A stretch of 64,000 nt of DNA from Anaerosacchariphilus hominis (GCF_014290175.1 NZ_JACOOR010000004.1:1-64000); one strand, 5' to 3'. Positions 7,989-17,770 are shown, numbered from the stretch's first letter. A program made the numbers and translations. Notes: generated from the sequence alone by a model not told the origin.

Positions 7989-10079
7989 TTGATTTTAGTT
8001 ATCGCAGAAAAGCCCAGTGTGGCACAGACAATCGCTGCCGTACTTGGGGCAAAGGAAAAGAAAGACGGATTTCTCACAGGAAGCGGCTATCTTGTTTCTT
8101 GGTGCGTGGGACATTTGGTAGGGCTTGCGGAAGCTGCCACCTACGGGGAACAATATAAAAAGTGGAGCTATGACAGCTTACCGATTTTGCCGCAGGAATG
8201 GAAATACACCGTTGCGGCTGACAAGGAAAAGCAATTCAAGACCTTAAAGGAGCTTATACACCGGGCAGATGTTTACGAAGTCGTCAATGCCTGCGACGCA
8301 GGGCGCGAGGGTGAACTCATTTTCCGTTTTGTTTATGAAATGGCGGGCTGCAAGAAACCTATGCGCCGCCTTTGGATTTCCTCTATGGAGGACAGCGCAA
8401 TCAAAGAGGGCTTTTCCCGTCTGAAGAACGGCGAGGAATACGACGCGCTCTTTGCTTCCGCATTGTGCAGGGCAAAGGCTGACTGGCTTATCGGTATCAA
8501 CGCCACCCGTCTTTTCTCTGTCCTTTACAACCACACCTTGAACGTGGGACGCGTACAGACCCCGACCTTAAAAATGCTTGTTGACCGGGACGCAGCGATT
8601 ACCACTTTCAAGAAAGAAAAATACTACCATGTGCGCCTTGCCTTATCCGGAGCGGAAGCTGCAAGTGAAAAACTGTCTAACCGTTCCGAAGCTGACAGGC
8701 TGAAAGCTGCTTGCGAAGCGTCGTGGGCAGCCTGCACTTCCCTTGTGAAAGAGAAAAAGACCGCAGCCCCGCCGAAGCTCTTTGACCTTACTTCTTTACA
8801 GAGGGAAGCAAACCGCCTGTTCGGTTATACCGCAAAGCAGACCCTTGACCTTGCACAAGCCCTGTATGAAAAGCGTTTGCTTACTTATCCGAGAACCGAC
8901 AGCGCATTTCTGACCGACGACATGGGCGACACAGCGGCGGGCATTATCAAGCTGCTTTGCGGAAAGTTTTCTTTTATGGCGGGAAAAGACTTCACGCCGG
9001 AGCTTGGAAAGGTGCTGAACAGTAAAAAGGTATCAGACCACCATGCCATTATTCCGACTATGGAGCTTGCAAAGACTGACCTTGCCGCGCTGCCGGAAAG
9101 CGAAAGGAATATCCTTACCCTTGCCGGGGCGCGTCTGCTCATGGCGACCGTTGCACCGCATACCTTTGAAGCGGTTACAGCAGTTTTTGAATGTGCCGGA
9201 CAGTCTTTTATCGCAAGGGGAAAAACGGTGCTGTCCGACGGGTGGAAAGAGATTGACCGAAGATACAGGGCAGCCTTAAAGAACAAGCCCGAAACGGACG
9301 ACGCAGACAGTGACACAGAAAAGACCCTGCCGCCATTTACCGAGGGACAGACCTTTGAAAATCCGACGGCAAAGGTAACGGAGCATGACACAACACCGCC
9401 AAAACCTCACAACGAAGCGTCGCTGCTCTCTGCTATGGAGCGCGCCGGAAGTGAGGACACCGACCCGGACGCAGAACGCAAAGGGCTTGGAACTCCCGCC
9501 ACCCGCGCCGCCGTCATTGAAAAACTGGTAAAGGGCGGCTTTGTGGAGCGAAAAGGCAAGCAGCTACTTCCCACAAAGGACGGTATCAATCTTGTGTGTG
9601 TCCTGCCGGACACTTTGACAAGCCCGCAGCTTACCGCAGAATGGGAAAACAATCTGACGCAGATTGCAAAAGGCAAGGCAGACCCCGCCGCATTTATGGA
9701 GGGTATCGAGGATATGGCGCGGGAACTGGTAAAGACCTATCCGTTTCTTTCTGATGATAAAGCGCAGATGTTCAAGCCGGAACGGGAAGCGTTGGGAAAC
9801 TGCCCCCGCTGCGGTTCTCCTGTCTATGAGGGAAAGAAAAGCTACTATTGCAGCAATAAAGAATGTATCTTTACCATGTGGAAAAATGACCGTTTCTTTG
9901 AAGAACGAAAAGTAACCTTTACCCCGAAGATTGCCGCTGCACTCTTAAAATCCGGCAAAGTAAATGTGAAAAAGCTCTATTCCCCAAAGACGGGCAAAAC
10001 CTACGACGGAACTATCGTATTGGCTGATACGGGCGGGAAATATGTCAACTACCGCATTGAACTGCCGAAGAAAAAATAA
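7989..10079 (+). CDS. topB: Type IA DNA topoisomerase III of the conjugative element
   Basis: A 696-residue type IA topoisomerase, normal for the TopB-like enzymes of conjugative elements. An N-terminal Toprim domain begins at ILVIAEKPSVAQ; the catalytic tyrosine lies in LTYPRTDSAFL (about residue 302). A C-terminal four-cysteine zinc ribbon (CPRCGSP ... CSNKEC) is intact. The TTG start is fixed by CGAAAGGAGG 8 bases upstream. It probably resolves DNA intermediates during single-strand transfer and re-circularisation. Composition matches the element backbone rather than the preceding cargo gene. Confidence 0.95.
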   Translation: MILVIAEKPSVAQTIAAVLGAKEKKDGFLTGSGYLVSWCVGHLVGLAEAATYGEQYKKWSYDSLPILPQEWKYTVAADKEKQFKTLKELIHRADVYEVVNACDAGREGELIFRFVYEMAGCKKPMRRLWISSMEDSAIKEGFSRLKNGEEYDALFASALCRAKADWLIGINATRLFSVLYNHTLNVGRVQTPTLKMLVDRDAAITTFKKEKYYHVRLALSGAEAASEKLSNRSEADRLKAACEASWAACTSLVKEKKTAAPPKLFDLTSLQREANRLFGYTAKQTLDLAQALYEKRLLTYPRTDSAFLTDDMGDTAAGIIKLLCGKFSFMAGKDFTPELGKVLNSKKVSDHHAIIPTMELAKTDLAALPESERNILTLAGARLLMATVAPHTFEAVTAVFECAGQSFIARGKTVLSDGWKEIDRRYRAALKNKPETDDADSDTEKTLPPFTEGQTFENPTAKVTEHDTTPPKPHNEASLLSAMERAGSEDTDPDAERKGLGTPATRAAVIEKLVKGGFVERKGKQLLPTKDGINLVCVLPDTLTSPQLTAEWENNLTQIAKGKADPAAFMEGIEDMARELVKTYPFLSDDKAQMFKPEREALGNCPRCGSPVYEGKKSYYCSNKECIFTMWKNDRFFEERKVTFTPKIAAALLKSGKVNVKKLYSPKTGKTYDGTIVLADTGGKYVNYRIELPKKK

Positions 10080-10084
10080 CTGAA

Positions 10085-10184
10085 TAGCAAGCATAGGAAA
10101 AGAGTACCCTTTTCCGTAAAATCCCTGCTTTCTCTACCGAGAACGGCGGGGATTTTTGCTTGTTGGGAAGTTTCCCAAACCCTC
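10085..10184 (+). promoter_or_regulatory. oriT-like module A, upstream of the anti-restriction gene
   Basis: Bases 10085-10118 are identical over 34 bases to the reverse complement of 18148-18181. A 37-base unrelated centre follows (10119-10155), then 10156-10184 matches the reverse complement of 18082-18110 with a single difference. It contains the 7-bp inverted repeat GGAAAAG/CTTTTCC (10096-10115), a larger hairpin in the centre (AAAATCCC with GGGGATTTT) and TTGGGAA-GT-TTCCCAA (10163-10178). The second copy lies just upstream of mobC and relaxase, the normal place for oriT, so this copy is probably a second relaxosome site or a single-strand regulatory element. Confidence 0.65.
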
Positions 10185-10209
10185 TGAAACAGCAGAAAGG
10201 AGGTTACAC

Positions 10210-13200
10210 ATGGCAAGTTTACGGGACACCGTAAAGGACTATCAAGAAGAATTAAAAGACGGTATCGCTTGGGTGGCGTTTTGGAAAACGGGACGTTCTT
10301 GGAACGCTGAATATTTCCACCTTGAAATGGGCGACTACCTCTACCCGGAGGACAGAAGCCGCATGGAAGAAATTAAACAGGCTGACCCTGCCGCCGTTGT
10401 GGTAAACGGCTATTATTCCGGCTATCTTGGCGAGAATATGAACCTTGACGAGCTGACCGCCGGGGTGCGCCGCCACTACGAAAACGGATATAGCAATATC
10501 GGGGAATTTATCGAAGCCCACGACGACAGGCTGCCGCCGGAGCTTATCGAGGAAGCAAGAGCCGCCGCCCACGCTGCGGGGCTGCCGTTCTCTGAAAAAG
10601 CCTACCGGGACGGCGAAGAACCCGACCCTTATCTATTTGACGGGAGCATGAGCATAGAGGACTACGCGCTTATGCACCGCATGATTGAAAACGAAAGGAG
10701 TGAACGCATGGCAGAAACGATTTTAAGCGGGTATCTTTCTAATCTTGGAAAGTACACCGAGGGCAGACCTGCGGGCGAATGGGTATCATTCCCCACGACT
10801 GCCGAGCATTTGAAAGAAGTCTTTGACCGTATCGGGATAGACGGCAAAAACTACGGGGAGTTGCATATCACAGAATACCAGTCCTCTATTGTAGGACTGG
10901 CAGGAAAATTGACCGAGCTTGAAAGCCTTGACGAGCTGAACTATTTGAGCGAACTTTTGAAAATGCAGTTTGACGACGACCGAGAAAAATTTGTTGCAGC
11001 TATGGCATACGGCGACCATACAAGGGACTTACAGGACATTATCAACCTTGCACAAAACCTTGATTGTTACTGGCTTTATCCGTCCGTACAGAGTGAGGAA
11101 GATTACGGGCATTATCTGATTGAGGAACTGGACGAGTTGGAGCTGCCCGAAGAAGCAAAAAAATATTTCATGTATGAGGAATACGGGCGGGACGCTGCTA
11201 TCAATGACGGGGGCAGATTTACCGAGCAGGGCTATATCTACAATAACCGCAACACCTTTACACAGTGGTACGACGGGCGCGACGTGCCGGAGGAATACCG
11301 GGTAACTCCGCAGCCGCCAGTACAGGAAAAGGAACAGGCAGACCTTGACGCTTCCGCAGCCATACCGACCGCCGTCACAGAGCAGCCCCCGGTTCTCCCG
11401 ATTATCCTATCTTCTGAAAAGCCCGCCGATAAAATGAAAGAGATTACCGACCGACTGGAACAGGGAATTTTAGGACTGTATGAAAGCGACCGTTACGCCG
11501 ATTATTTGCGTACCATGTCAAAATTCCATGATTACAGCCTTAACAATACAATCCTTATCGCCATGCAGGGCGGCAATCTTGTGAAAGGCTATAAACAATG
11601 GGAAAAGGAATTTGACCGCCATGTAAAGCCCGGAGAAAAAGCTATCAAGATACTTGCACCGTCCCCGTTTACCGTCAAGAAGCAGGTGGAAAAAATCGAC
11701 CCGGACACCCAAAAGCCTGTTTTCGATAGGGACGGGAAACCTGTTACCGAAGAAAAAGAAATAAAGATACCCGCCTTTCGTGTAGTATCTGTCTTTGATA
11801 TTTCACAGACCGAGGGAAAAGAACTTCCTGCCCTTACCTATGAGCTTACGGGCAACGTGGAACAATACAAGGATTTTTTCGCTGCCCTTGAAAAGACTTC
11901 CCCGTTTGCTATGGGATTTGAAGCACTAAGCGGCGGCGTAAAAGGACGCTGCAATTATGAGGAAAAGCGTATCTTCATCAACGAGGGCATGGACGAATTG
12001 CAGAATATCAAGACCGCAATCCATGAAATCGCCCACGCCACGCTGCATGATACCGCCCTTGCCATGCCGGAACGCCCCGACCGCCGCACCCGCGAGGTAC
12101 AGGCGGAAAGCGTCGCCTATGCTGTCTGCCAACATTACGGGCTTGATACGTCGGACTATTCTTTTGGGTATATCGCCGGGTGGAGCAGCGGAAAAGAACT
12201 TGCAGAATTAAAAGGCTCTCTTGAAACAATCCGTAGCACAGCCGCAAAGCTGATTGATACCATAGACGGACATTTTGCAGAAATCCAAAAGGCACAGGAT
12301 AAGGAACAGACCACCGAACAGGCGCATCCCGCACAGGAAGCTACCAAACAGTCCGAAGCAGAAGCAGCCGCGCAGGAGCTTCCCGAAGAAACAGCCCCGG
12401 TACAGGAAAAAGAAGCACAGCCGGAACAGGCTGCACCCGCCCCTTATTACACTATCAATGAAGTTGCCGCCAAACGTGCAAAGGATATGAACAGTTTTTC
12501 CGATTATAAGCAAGGCAGCGCGACGGCTGAATACAGGCATTATGTAGATGAAGCCGTACAGCTTGCAGAAAGGCAGAAACAGCGGGTAGACCCGATGTAC
12601 CATGATAAAATCGACAGCCTGCTTGACACCTACGCCCGGAAACTGGCGGCGAACATGAACAAAGGCTATGAGATTGACGCGCGTGTTCCTTCTATCCTGA
12701 TTGCGGGCGGCTCTAACTTCCCCACAAGGAAGAAAGAAAAGCAGAACGCAGCCCGCGACAGCAATTACCGGGAATGGCAGGACATACAGGGGCTTCTTGA
12801 TAAAATCCGCAGTACCGGCATGGGAGGTATCAGCGCAGACGACCCACAGGCAGTACAGAAGTTAGAAAAGAAACTGGAAAGCCTTGAAAAATCACAGGAA
12901 ACCATGAAAGCCGTAAACGCCTATTACCGTAAGCATAATACCCTTGACGGCTGCCCGCATTTACCGCCGGAGGAACTGGAAAAACTGAAAGCAGATATGG
13001 CGAGCAGTTGGCATTTGGAGGACAAGCCCTTTGCGACTTGGGCGTTATCCAATAACAGCGCAGAAATCCGGCGCGTGAAAGACCGTATCAAATCCCTTTC
13101 ACAGCAAAAAGAAATCGGTTTTGTGGGTTGGGAATTTGACGGCGGCAAGGTGGAAGCAAACACCGAAGCGAACCGATTGCAAATCTTCTTTGAGGATAAG

Positions 13201-14037
13201 CCGGACGAAGCCACGCGGGAAGCCTTAAAAAGTAACGGCTTCCGTTGGTCGCCAAAAGCAGGGGCATGGCAGCGGCAGCTTACCAGTAACGCCTATTATG
13301 CGGCTGATTATGTGAAAGCCATTGCACCCCTTACCGGGGAAAAGCCGACCGAGATACAGCGGGCGCATATCCGGCAGCAAAAGGTAGCTGCACAGGAACA
13401 ACCCGCACAGGAGCAGCCGGAACAGGAAGCCCCACAGGACAAAGACACCTTTTCCATTTTTCAGATAAAAGGTGGGGACGAAACAAGGGACTTGCGCTTT
13501 GAACCTTACGACCGTCTGACTGCCACAGGACACCGGGTAGACCCGAAAAACTATGCGCTTGTCTATTCCGCAGAGCTTACGCCGGGGACTTCCCTTGAAG
13601 ATATTTACACCCGCTTTAATATCGACCACCCGAAAGATTTTAAGGGACATAGCCTTTCCGTTTCTGACGTGGTGGTGCTTCATCAGAACGGGCAGGACAC
13701 CGCCCACTATGTAGACAACTTCGGTTATAAGGAAGTGCCGGAGTTTTTGCAACCGGAAAACTATCTGAAAGCTGCCGAGCAGACCACCGAGCAAAATTAC
13801 AATATGATTGACGGGCAGATAAACAACACCCCGACCGCTGCGGAACTGGAGGAAAAGGCGAAAGCCGGGGAACAGATTTCCCTTGCAGAATACGCCGAAG
13901 CATTGAAAACCGATAAGGGACGCGGCAAGCCTGCCAAACAGGAAAAGCCCTCTATCCGGGCGCAGCTTAAAGCAGCGAAAGAACAGACGACGAAGAAACA
14001 GGCAAGACAGAAAACACAGGATTTGGAAAGGAGCTGA
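10210..14037 (+). CDS. Large polyvalent protein: ArdA-like, ArdC/metallopeptidase and YodL-like domains
   Basis: A 1275-residue multidomain protein. An N-terminal domain (1-150) is followed by an ArdA-like anti-restriction domain (about 175-370), then an ArdC N-terminal single-strand-DNA-binding domain (about 410-540) with a zinc peptidase motif HEIAH near 604. A helical linker rich in Gln/Glu/Pro leads to a DUF3560-like segment (RLQIFF ... SNGFRWSP, about 985-1027) and a YodL-like domain (about 1080-1180). Such polyvalent proteins enter or are expressed early in the recipient and blunt restriction. ATG 10210 is chosen because GAAAGGAGG lies 7 bases upstream. Module A lies in its leader. Domain edges are approximate. 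Confidence 0.85.
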   Translation: MASLRDTVKDYQEELKDGIAWVAFWKTGRSWNAEYFHLEMGDYLYPEDRSRMEEIKQADPAAVVVNGYYSGYLGENMNLDELTAGVRRHYENGYSNIGEFIEAHDDRLPPELIEEARAAAHAAGLPFSEKAYRDGEEPDPYLFDGSMSIEDYALMHRMIENERSERMAETILSGYLSNLGKYTEGRPAGEWVSFPTTAEHLKEVFDRIGIDGKNYGELHITEYQSSIVGLAGKLTELESLDELNYLSELLKMQFDDDREKFVAAMAYGDHTRDLQDIINLAQNLDCYWLYPSVQSEEDYGHYLIEELDELELPEEAKKYFMYEEYGRDAAINDGGRFTEQGYIYNNRNTFTQWYDGRDVPEEYRVTPQPPVQEKEQADLDASAAIPTAVTEQPPVLPIILSSEKPADKMKEITDRLEQGILGLYESDRYADYLRTMSKFHDYSLNNTILIAMQGGNLVKGYKQWEKEFDRHVKPGEKAIKILAPSPFTVKKQVEKIDPDTQKPVFDRDGKPVTEEKEIKIPAFRVVSVFDISQTEGKELPALTYELTGNVEQYKDFFAALEKTSPFAMGFEALSGGVKGRCNYEEKRIFINEGMDELQNIKTAIHEIAHATLHDTALAMPERPDRRTREVQAESVAYAVCQHYGLDTSDYSFGYIAGWSSGKELAELKGSLETIRSTAAKLIDTIDGHFAEIQKAQDKEQTTEQAHPAQEATKQSEAEAAAQELPEETAPVQEKEAQPEQAAPAPYYTINEVAAKRAKDMNSFSDYKQGSATAEYRHYVDEAVQLAERQKQRVDPMYHDKIDSLLDTYARKLAANMNKGYEIDARVPSILIAGGSNFPTRKKEKQNAARDSNYREWQDIQGLLDKIRSTGMGGISADDPQAVQKLEKKLESLEKSQETMKAVNAYYRKHNTLDGCPHLPPEELEKLKADMASSWHLEDKPFATWALSNNSAEIRRVKDRIKSLSQQKEIGFVGWEFDGGKVEANTEANRLQIFFEDKPDEATREALKSNGFRWSPKAGAWQRQLTSNAYYAADYVKAIAPLTGEKPTEIQRAHIRQQKVAAQEQPAQEQPEQEAPQDKDTFSIFQIKGGDETRDLRFEPYDRLTATGHRVDPKNYALVYSAELTPGTSLEDIYTRFNIDHPKDFKGHSLSVSDVVVLHQNGQDTAHYVDNFGYKEVPEFLQPENYLKAAEQTTEQNYNMIDGQINNTPTAAELEEKAKAGEQISLAEYAEALKTDKGRGKPAKQEKPSIRAQLKAAKEQTTKKQARQKTQDLERS

Positions 14038-14040
14038 CCT

Positions 14041-14985
14041 ATGAAGTTACAAAAATTTGAAAATGTGGACGTTATCGCTTCCCTTGAAGCCATAATGAAA
14101 CAGAACACCGCTTTTTATCAGAGCGATTTTGACATAGACAAACAGATTTTACAGAAAGCGGCGGTAAGCCCTGTCCCGGAGGACAAACGGCTTTTGTGGT
14201 TTTCCCGCCCGTCCGGGACGTGCTGCTTCCGGGAACGGGACGTTTTTCTAAAGGATACAAGGCAGCATAATACATGGCGGTTTTACGGGGAACAGACCCG
14301 CGATACTATCCTTGCCTATGCGGTGGAACTGACAGGCACAGAGCAGGGAAAAATCAAGGGCAATCTTTATGAACTGGATTATTTGCAGCATTTCCGGGAA
14401 GTAATCGAAAAATCAATCCCTGCCGACAACTACACGCTGATTTATGAGCATGGGGAGCTGACAAAGCCTGCCGGACAATATTTTGACGGGGACACTGACC
14501 CGCAACTTGGAAAGTTTATACGTTTTGAAGCACAGCCAAACGACCCGGAAGCCTTAAAAAGCCTTTTGAGGGAACAGCAGAAAAAACGAACACCGCATAC
14601 GCAGAGGGATTTTCAGTTACATATCGCCGCCCTGCATGACAGACGGATTGAAGCAGAAGCCCGCCGGATTGTGGAAAATGTAAAAGGGCTTGGAGAACCG
14701 GATAGCCCCGAAAAAACCCATTGTGCGGTAGAGCTTTCTCCCTACTTTGTTCCACTGGCAACGGATAAGGATATGGAACGGCTGCTTTCCATGCTCCCTT
14801 ACAAAAGCCTTTCCTTATCTACGTTGGAGGGCAGGCATGGAGTTTATGCGTTGATAGATAAAAGCGAGAGGAATAAAGAGATGAAACAGTCCCCTCCCTC
14901 TGTCCGGGCGCAGTTACAAACAAAAAAATCCCAAAAAGTCCCGAAAAAGACAGCAAAAACAAAGCATCACGAATTGGAGGTATGA
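14041..14985 (+). CDS. Conserved conjugative element protein of unknown function
   Basis: A 314-residue soluble protein that starts 3 bases after the polyvalent gene stops, behind GGAAAGGAG, so it is in the same operon. A conserved-looking region (LLWFSRPSGTCCFRERDVF, about 60-80) precedes a middle domain; the C-terminal 35 residues are basic (SVRAQLQTKKSQKVPKKT) and resemble the basic end of the preceding polyvalent protein. No catalytic motif is evident. It belongs to the set that accompanies the polyvalent protein in related elements. I do not recognise a named family. Confidence 0.7.
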   Translation: MKLQKFENVDVIASLEAIMKQNTAFYQSDFDIDKQILQKAAVSPVPEDKRLLWFSRPSGTCCFRERDVFLKDTRQHNTWRFYGEQTRDTILAYAVELTGTEQGKIKGNLYELDYLQHFREVIEKSIPADNYTLIYEHGELTKPAGQYFDGDTDPQLGKFIRFEAQPNDPEALKSLLREQQKKRTPHTQRDFQLHIAALHDRRIEAEARRIVENVKGLGEPDSPEKTHCAVELSPYFVPLATDKDMERLLSMLPYKSLSLSTLEGRHGVYALIDKSERNKEMKQSPPSVRAQLQTKKSQKVPKKTAKTKHHELEV

Positions 14986-14987
14986 GC

Positions 14988-15194
14988 ATGATTAGACTGA
15001 CCGTTGAAGAAATGAACCTGTTGAGTATTTACCATGAGGGAAGCAAAGCACAGCTTATGGAAAATATGACGGCTGCGCTGCCGTTCATGGACGAGGATAT
15101 GCGCCCCTTTGCAGAACGCACCTTACAGAAAATTTCCCCACTAACAGAAAACGAGTATGCGGAGCTTGCCATTTTCGCCGCTGATGAAGTATGA
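14988..15194 (+). CDS. Transposon-transfer assisting (TTRAP-type) protein
   Basis: A 68-residue acidic helical protein (MIRLTVEEMNLLSIY at the N-terminus; LTENEYAELAIFAADEV at the end), matching the small transposon-transfer-assisting family of Firmicutes conjugative elements. ATG 14988 is preferred over ATG 14982 because GGAGG is 7 bases before it. It overlaps the next gene by 4 bases (ATGA). Mechanism unknown. Confidence 0.78.
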   Translation: MIRLTVEEMNLLSIYHEGSKAQLMENMTAALPFMDEDMRPFAERTLQKISPLTENEYAELAIFAADEV

Positions 15195-15556
15195 CCGGGA
15201 GTAAGCGGCTCACGCCGCCACAGAGCCGGAAAGTCAACAGCCTTGTAAAAAAGGAGTGCTGCAACTGCGAGCGCGGACACTGTATCTTACTGGACGACGG
15301 GGAGGAATGTGTATGCCCGCAGCTTATTTCCTATTCGCTTCTATGCAAGTGGTTTCAGATTGCCGTACTTCCTCTTGATAAGCTGCTGCATGCAGAGCTT
15401 TTCAAAACCGAGGACAAAAAGCGTTGTACCGAGTGCGGCACGTTCTTTGTATCAAAGTCTAACAGCGTCAAATACTGCCCGGACTGCCGGAAGCGTATTA
15501 CCCGCAGACAGGCAGCGGAGCGCATGAGAAAACGGCGCGCCTTTGTTACGCAGTAG
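15191..15556 (+). CDS. Cysteine-rich VLP domain protein
   Basis: A 121-residue protein with two cysteine clusters: CCNCERGHC near residue 20 and a rubredoxin-like CTECGTFF ... YCPDCRKR pair near 78-101, consistent with zinc binding. The central AVLPLD motif fits the Cys-rich VLP family of conjugative elements. A highly basic C-terminus (RRQAAERMRKRR) suggests nucleic-acid contact. It overlaps the previous gene by 4 bases and is the last plus-strand gene before the convergent cargo gene. Function unknown. Confidence 0.8.
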   Translation: MTGSKRLTPPQSRKVNSLVKKECCNCERGHCILLDDGEECVCPQLISYSLLCKWFQIAVLPLDKLLHAELFKTEDKKRCTECGTFFVSKSNSVKYCPDCRKRITRRQAAERMRKRRAFVTQ

Positions 15557-15671
15557 GGGCAAAAAAACCTTGATTTACGGGGCATAACAGACACGAAACT
15601 TGCATAAGCGATACGGAATACCTTTTCTCTTAAAATCGGGGTTCTACTGCGTAACAGATACTAAATACAAA

Positions 15672-15712
15672 ACAGGGCGCGGACAGCCTATTGTTGGCTG
15701 TCTGCACCCTGT
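15672..15712. terminator. Bidirectional terminator between Cys-rich VLP gene and minus-strand cargo gene
   Basis: A 17-bp stem (15672-15688 with 15696-15712, two G-U pairs) with a T-rich tail on both sides: TCTTTTATT on the plus side and TTTTGTATTT on the minus side. It overlaps the stop codon of the minus-strand gene. Confidence 0.8.
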
Positions 15713-16350
15713 TCTTTTATTCGTTGTTCAACACTATCATCAATTTTAGAAATATCAATAAAACGTATCATTGATTTGTTTAATTTGTCTACGCTGTTTT
15801 TAAATTCGTCTAATTCGGAAATATAATCTAATATTCCTCTATATTCTTCAAAGTCAATAGATATTTTTTCTTTGTACTTCCGTTTGTATTTTCCTGTTTT
15901 GGAATAACAGTAGTTGATTTCCACCTCTTTTACTTCAAATTTCTTCAAAATATCAAAAACATTTACATCAAAAGATATTACCCACTGGCGATTTGGAAAA
16001 ACAGCTATATTAGTTTTGCTTTTCTTATTAAGTCGTTCTTGTACTTCGGGAGAAAGTTGTTGTGTGAAATTTTTGCTAAATTCTAAACTTTTTATTTCTA
16101 AAGGACAAGAGCCAGTGTTTCTTAATACAATACACGCTAAAGTTGAGCGAACTAATTCAAAAGAAATTTGAAGATAGGGGCGATTTTTTTCATGCCGTTC
16201 TACTAATAGAAAAGCAATCGTAATCCATGCAGCTACCAGAGCAAAAAATGCAATAATTGTATCCTCACTTGGAGCTGAGTTAAGCTTTTCCACTGCTTCA
16301 ACCAACCGTTGTAATAATTCTTTTGTTTCCAACAATATTTCATTTTCCAT
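15688..16350 (-). CDS. AT-rich cargo gene encoding a single-pass membrane protein
   Basis: A 220-residue protein. An N-terminal helix (NEILLETKELLQRLVEAVEKL) precedes one clear membrane segment at about residues 32-50 (IIAFFALVAAWITIAFLLV), followed by a beta-rich domain of about 110 residues and a helical C-terminus. The start ATG at 16350 is preceded by AGGTGC. It is more AT-rich than the neighbouring backbone, and it separates the Cys-rich VLP gene from relaxase, so it looks like accessory cargo. No family is recognised. The single-anchor plus cytosolic domain layout would fit an exclusion or defence role, but nothing proves it. Confidence 0.68.
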   Translation of the reverse strand: MENEILLETKELLQRLVEAVEKLNSAPSEDTIIAFFALVAAWITIAFLLVERHEKNRPYLQISFELVRSTLACIVLRNTGSCPLEIKSLEFSKNFTQQLSPEVQERLNKKSKTNIAVFPNRQWVISFDVNVFDILKKFEVKEVEINYCYSKTGKYKRKYKEKISIDFEEYRGILDYISELDEFKNSVDKLNKSMIRFIDISKIDDSVEQRIKEQGADSQQ

Positions 16351-16423
16351 AAAAGCACCTCACGATTACTTAATCTATTGCAAATAATTATAGCAAATTA
16401 AGAATAAGTAAACAATTATAACT

Positions 16424-17770
16424 TTATTCCCGTTCCTTTCCTTTCTCCCGTTCCGGCTCTTTCCCCTGCCGCAAAATGCTGTCTATGTTCTGTTTGATAA
16501 CGTCGTATTCCTTGACCTGTTTTTTCAGATTTCCATAATCAGCGTAAAGGGCTTCTTTCTGCGCTTGGAGTTTCCCGTATTCTTCCTGCATGGCGGCAAG
16601 ATTGGGGAGCTTGGTAACGCCCGCCGCTTTCAATGCCTTTGCCGCCGCTTCATGGAGTATCAGACTGCTTTCCTGCTTTGCCCGGTATGCGTCCTTATCC
16701 TTTACCCTGCGGTATGCTTCATAAACAGGTTTTGTCTTTTGGTAGGTGGTAACGTGCTTCATCAGCACCGCCATATCTGTAAGACGCTTTTCCACGCTCT
16801 TTAATGCGTCTGCTGTCTTTACATTTTCCGCATTTATTTCCTCAATCCGGCTGATTAAATCTGCGTACTGCTCAATCTTATGTTCTGTCAAGAAATTCAT
16901 AGTCTTTGCAGCCAGTTTCAGATTATGGATTTTCGCCCACTGTTCATAGCCCCGGCTCTCTTGTGCTTTGATACTGTTTTCAATGTCAATAAGCAACGAT
17001 ACGCCGCGCTGCTCTTTGGGAGCTTTCGCCGCCTTTGTGCGCTTGCCTGCAATCCGTTCTTTGATTGCTTCCGCTGTATAGTCTGCACCGAGAGTTTTTA
17101 AGCGGGTAAACCGTTCCTGTCCGGGAGCGCGACAGGAGATATATTTTCCCGGCTTTATTTCATAGCCTGCCGCCTGTAACCGCTGCAACAATTCTTCAAA
17201 ACTTGCCACTTGGGGGATAAGTGTATCAACGGCAATTTTCAGCTTGCCTTTCCAACTTGTACCGACCTTTTCCGCTTGATATTCTGCATAGCTTTTTCCC
17301 TTGCTGCCTTTGCCCGGAACGACAACAGACAGCCCGTTTTCCCGACACAGCTTATCGCTCATGTTCCGTATGCCGTAGTAGCTGCGCTTATTGGAATTGT
17401 ATTTATGGTAGTCAACAAAATTGACCGCACAAAAAATGATATGGTTATGGATATGCCCTTTGTCTATGTGGGTAGTTAAGACGTATTCATGCTGTCCCTT
17501 TGTTACCGCGTCGGCAAGCTGCTTTCCGATAGCATGGGCTTTCTCATAGTCTACTTCTCCCGGCTCAAAGGACTGTATCAAATGGTGGGCGAGATTGTTC
17601 CCTTTCTCTATGGCTTGTGCAAGCGTAAATCCGAACTCAATGTCTGCCGTTTCATAGCTGCACCCAAAGGAGGACACAAGCATTTTCCCGTCTGTTTTAT
17701 CCGGGTTTTGGATATAGTCAAGGGCTTTGCTCAACGTGCTTTTAATAGGCTTAATCTTTGTAACCGCCAT
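16424..17770 (-). CDS. Relaxase, MobA/VirD2 type (MobP-like)
   Basis: A 448-residue relaxase that nicks oriT and pilots the strand. The three-histidine metal motif HIDKGHIHNHIIF is at about residues 96-108; the probable nucleophile tyrosine lies earlier (LDYIQNPDKT, about residue 18). After about residue 250 the protein is helical and Lys/Glu-rich, with a charged tail. It overlaps mobC by 40 bases, and both read leftward away from oriT-like module B. Length is typical for the Tn1549 relaxase group. Confidence 0.92.
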   Translation of the reverse strand: MAVTKIKPIKSTLSKALDYIQNPDKTDGKMLVSSFGCSYETADIEFGFTLAQAIEKGNNLAHHLIQSFEPGEVDYEKAHAIGKQLADAVTKGQHEYVLTTHIDKGHIHNHIIFCAVNFVDYHKYNSNKRSYYGIRNMSDKLCRENGLSVVVPGKGSKGKSYAEYQAEKVGTSWKGKLKIAVDTLIPQVASFEELLQRLQAAGYEIKPGKYISCRAPGQERFTRLKTLGADYTAEAIKERIAGKRTKAAKAPKEQRGVSLLIDIENSIKAQESRGYEQWAKIHNLKLAAKTMNFLTEHKIEQYADLISRIEEINAENVKTADALKSVEKRLTDMAVLMKHVTTYQKTKPVYEAYRRVKDKDAYRAKQESSLILHEAAAKALKAAGVTKLPNLAAMQEEYGKLQAQKEALYADYGNLKKQVKEYDVIKQNIDSILRQGKEPEREKGKERE

